DNA of 6,482 nucleotides from CAISDA01 sp050258555 (GTDB lineage Bacteria; Bacteroidota; Ignavibacteria; UBA10030; UBA8401): NCBI GenBank assembly GCA_050258555.1, contig JBLMZA010000166.1:1-6482 (forward strand), given 5' to 3'. Below the pieces are notes generated by a model that was not told the origin of the DNA, did no database searches, and saw only the letters and a program-made list of their open reading frames with translations. Position numbers and translations under genes: made by a program. Position 1 is the first letter of the stretch. Each line of letters starts with the position of its first letter. This document shows positions 6,478 through 6,482 of this stretch, piece after piece.

Positions 6478-6482
6478 ACTCA

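Overview
The window carries three ordinary, GC-rich housekeeping or stress genes on the + strand, then a lower-GC secreted-protein gene on the - strand that has lost its 5' end, and finally an insertion sequence that abuts the broken end. The likely source is a bacterium of the Fibrobacterota-Chlorobiota-Bacteroidota (FCB) superphylum, or a neighbouring lineage with a type IX secretion system. The reason is that the - strand gene ends in a typical type IX sorting domain with the NPNPFNPSTTI motif. The + strand genes are about 60% GC by hand count of sample lines, which fits Ignavibacteria/Kapabacteria/Rhodothermota-like or candidate-phylum members better than AT-rich Bacteroidetes. No genus can be named from this sequence.

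Layout. Positions 3-1154 hold the 3' part of a cyclopropane-fatty-acyl-phospholipid synthase family methyltransferase whose N-terminus lies before the window. Positions 1198-2187 hold an aldo/keto reductase with its own strong Shine-Dalgarno site, 43 bases downstream and possibly co-transcribed. Positions 2188-2283 are a promoter region with a candidate operator palindrome, followed at 2284-3348 by a full-length Ada-type DNA alkylation repair protein and regulator. Positions 3349-3458 separate convergent genes and hold an intrinsic terminator that works for the - strand. Positions 3459-5121 (- strand) hold a beta-helix/alpha-helical/type IX sorting-domain surface protein without start, ribosome site or signal peptide. 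Positions 5122-6477 are a complete IS256-family insertion sequence with 24-bp terminal inverted repeats and an intact DDE transposase. Only 5 bases follow it.

The methyltransferase (membrane lipid modification), the reductase (carbonyl detoxification or metabolism) and Ada (alkylation repair) can each be linked to stress, but nothing in the sequence shows that they form one pathway. The secreted protein is unrelated to them and appears to have been cut by the insertion element.

The most interesting observation is in the insertion sequence. A third, degenerate copy of its terminal repeat lies just inside the left end, inverted relative to that end, and contains the transposase Shine-Dalgarno site. 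Transcripts entering from outside could fold and hide that site, whereas transcripts started inside could not. I found no convincing undescribed multi-gene system here.
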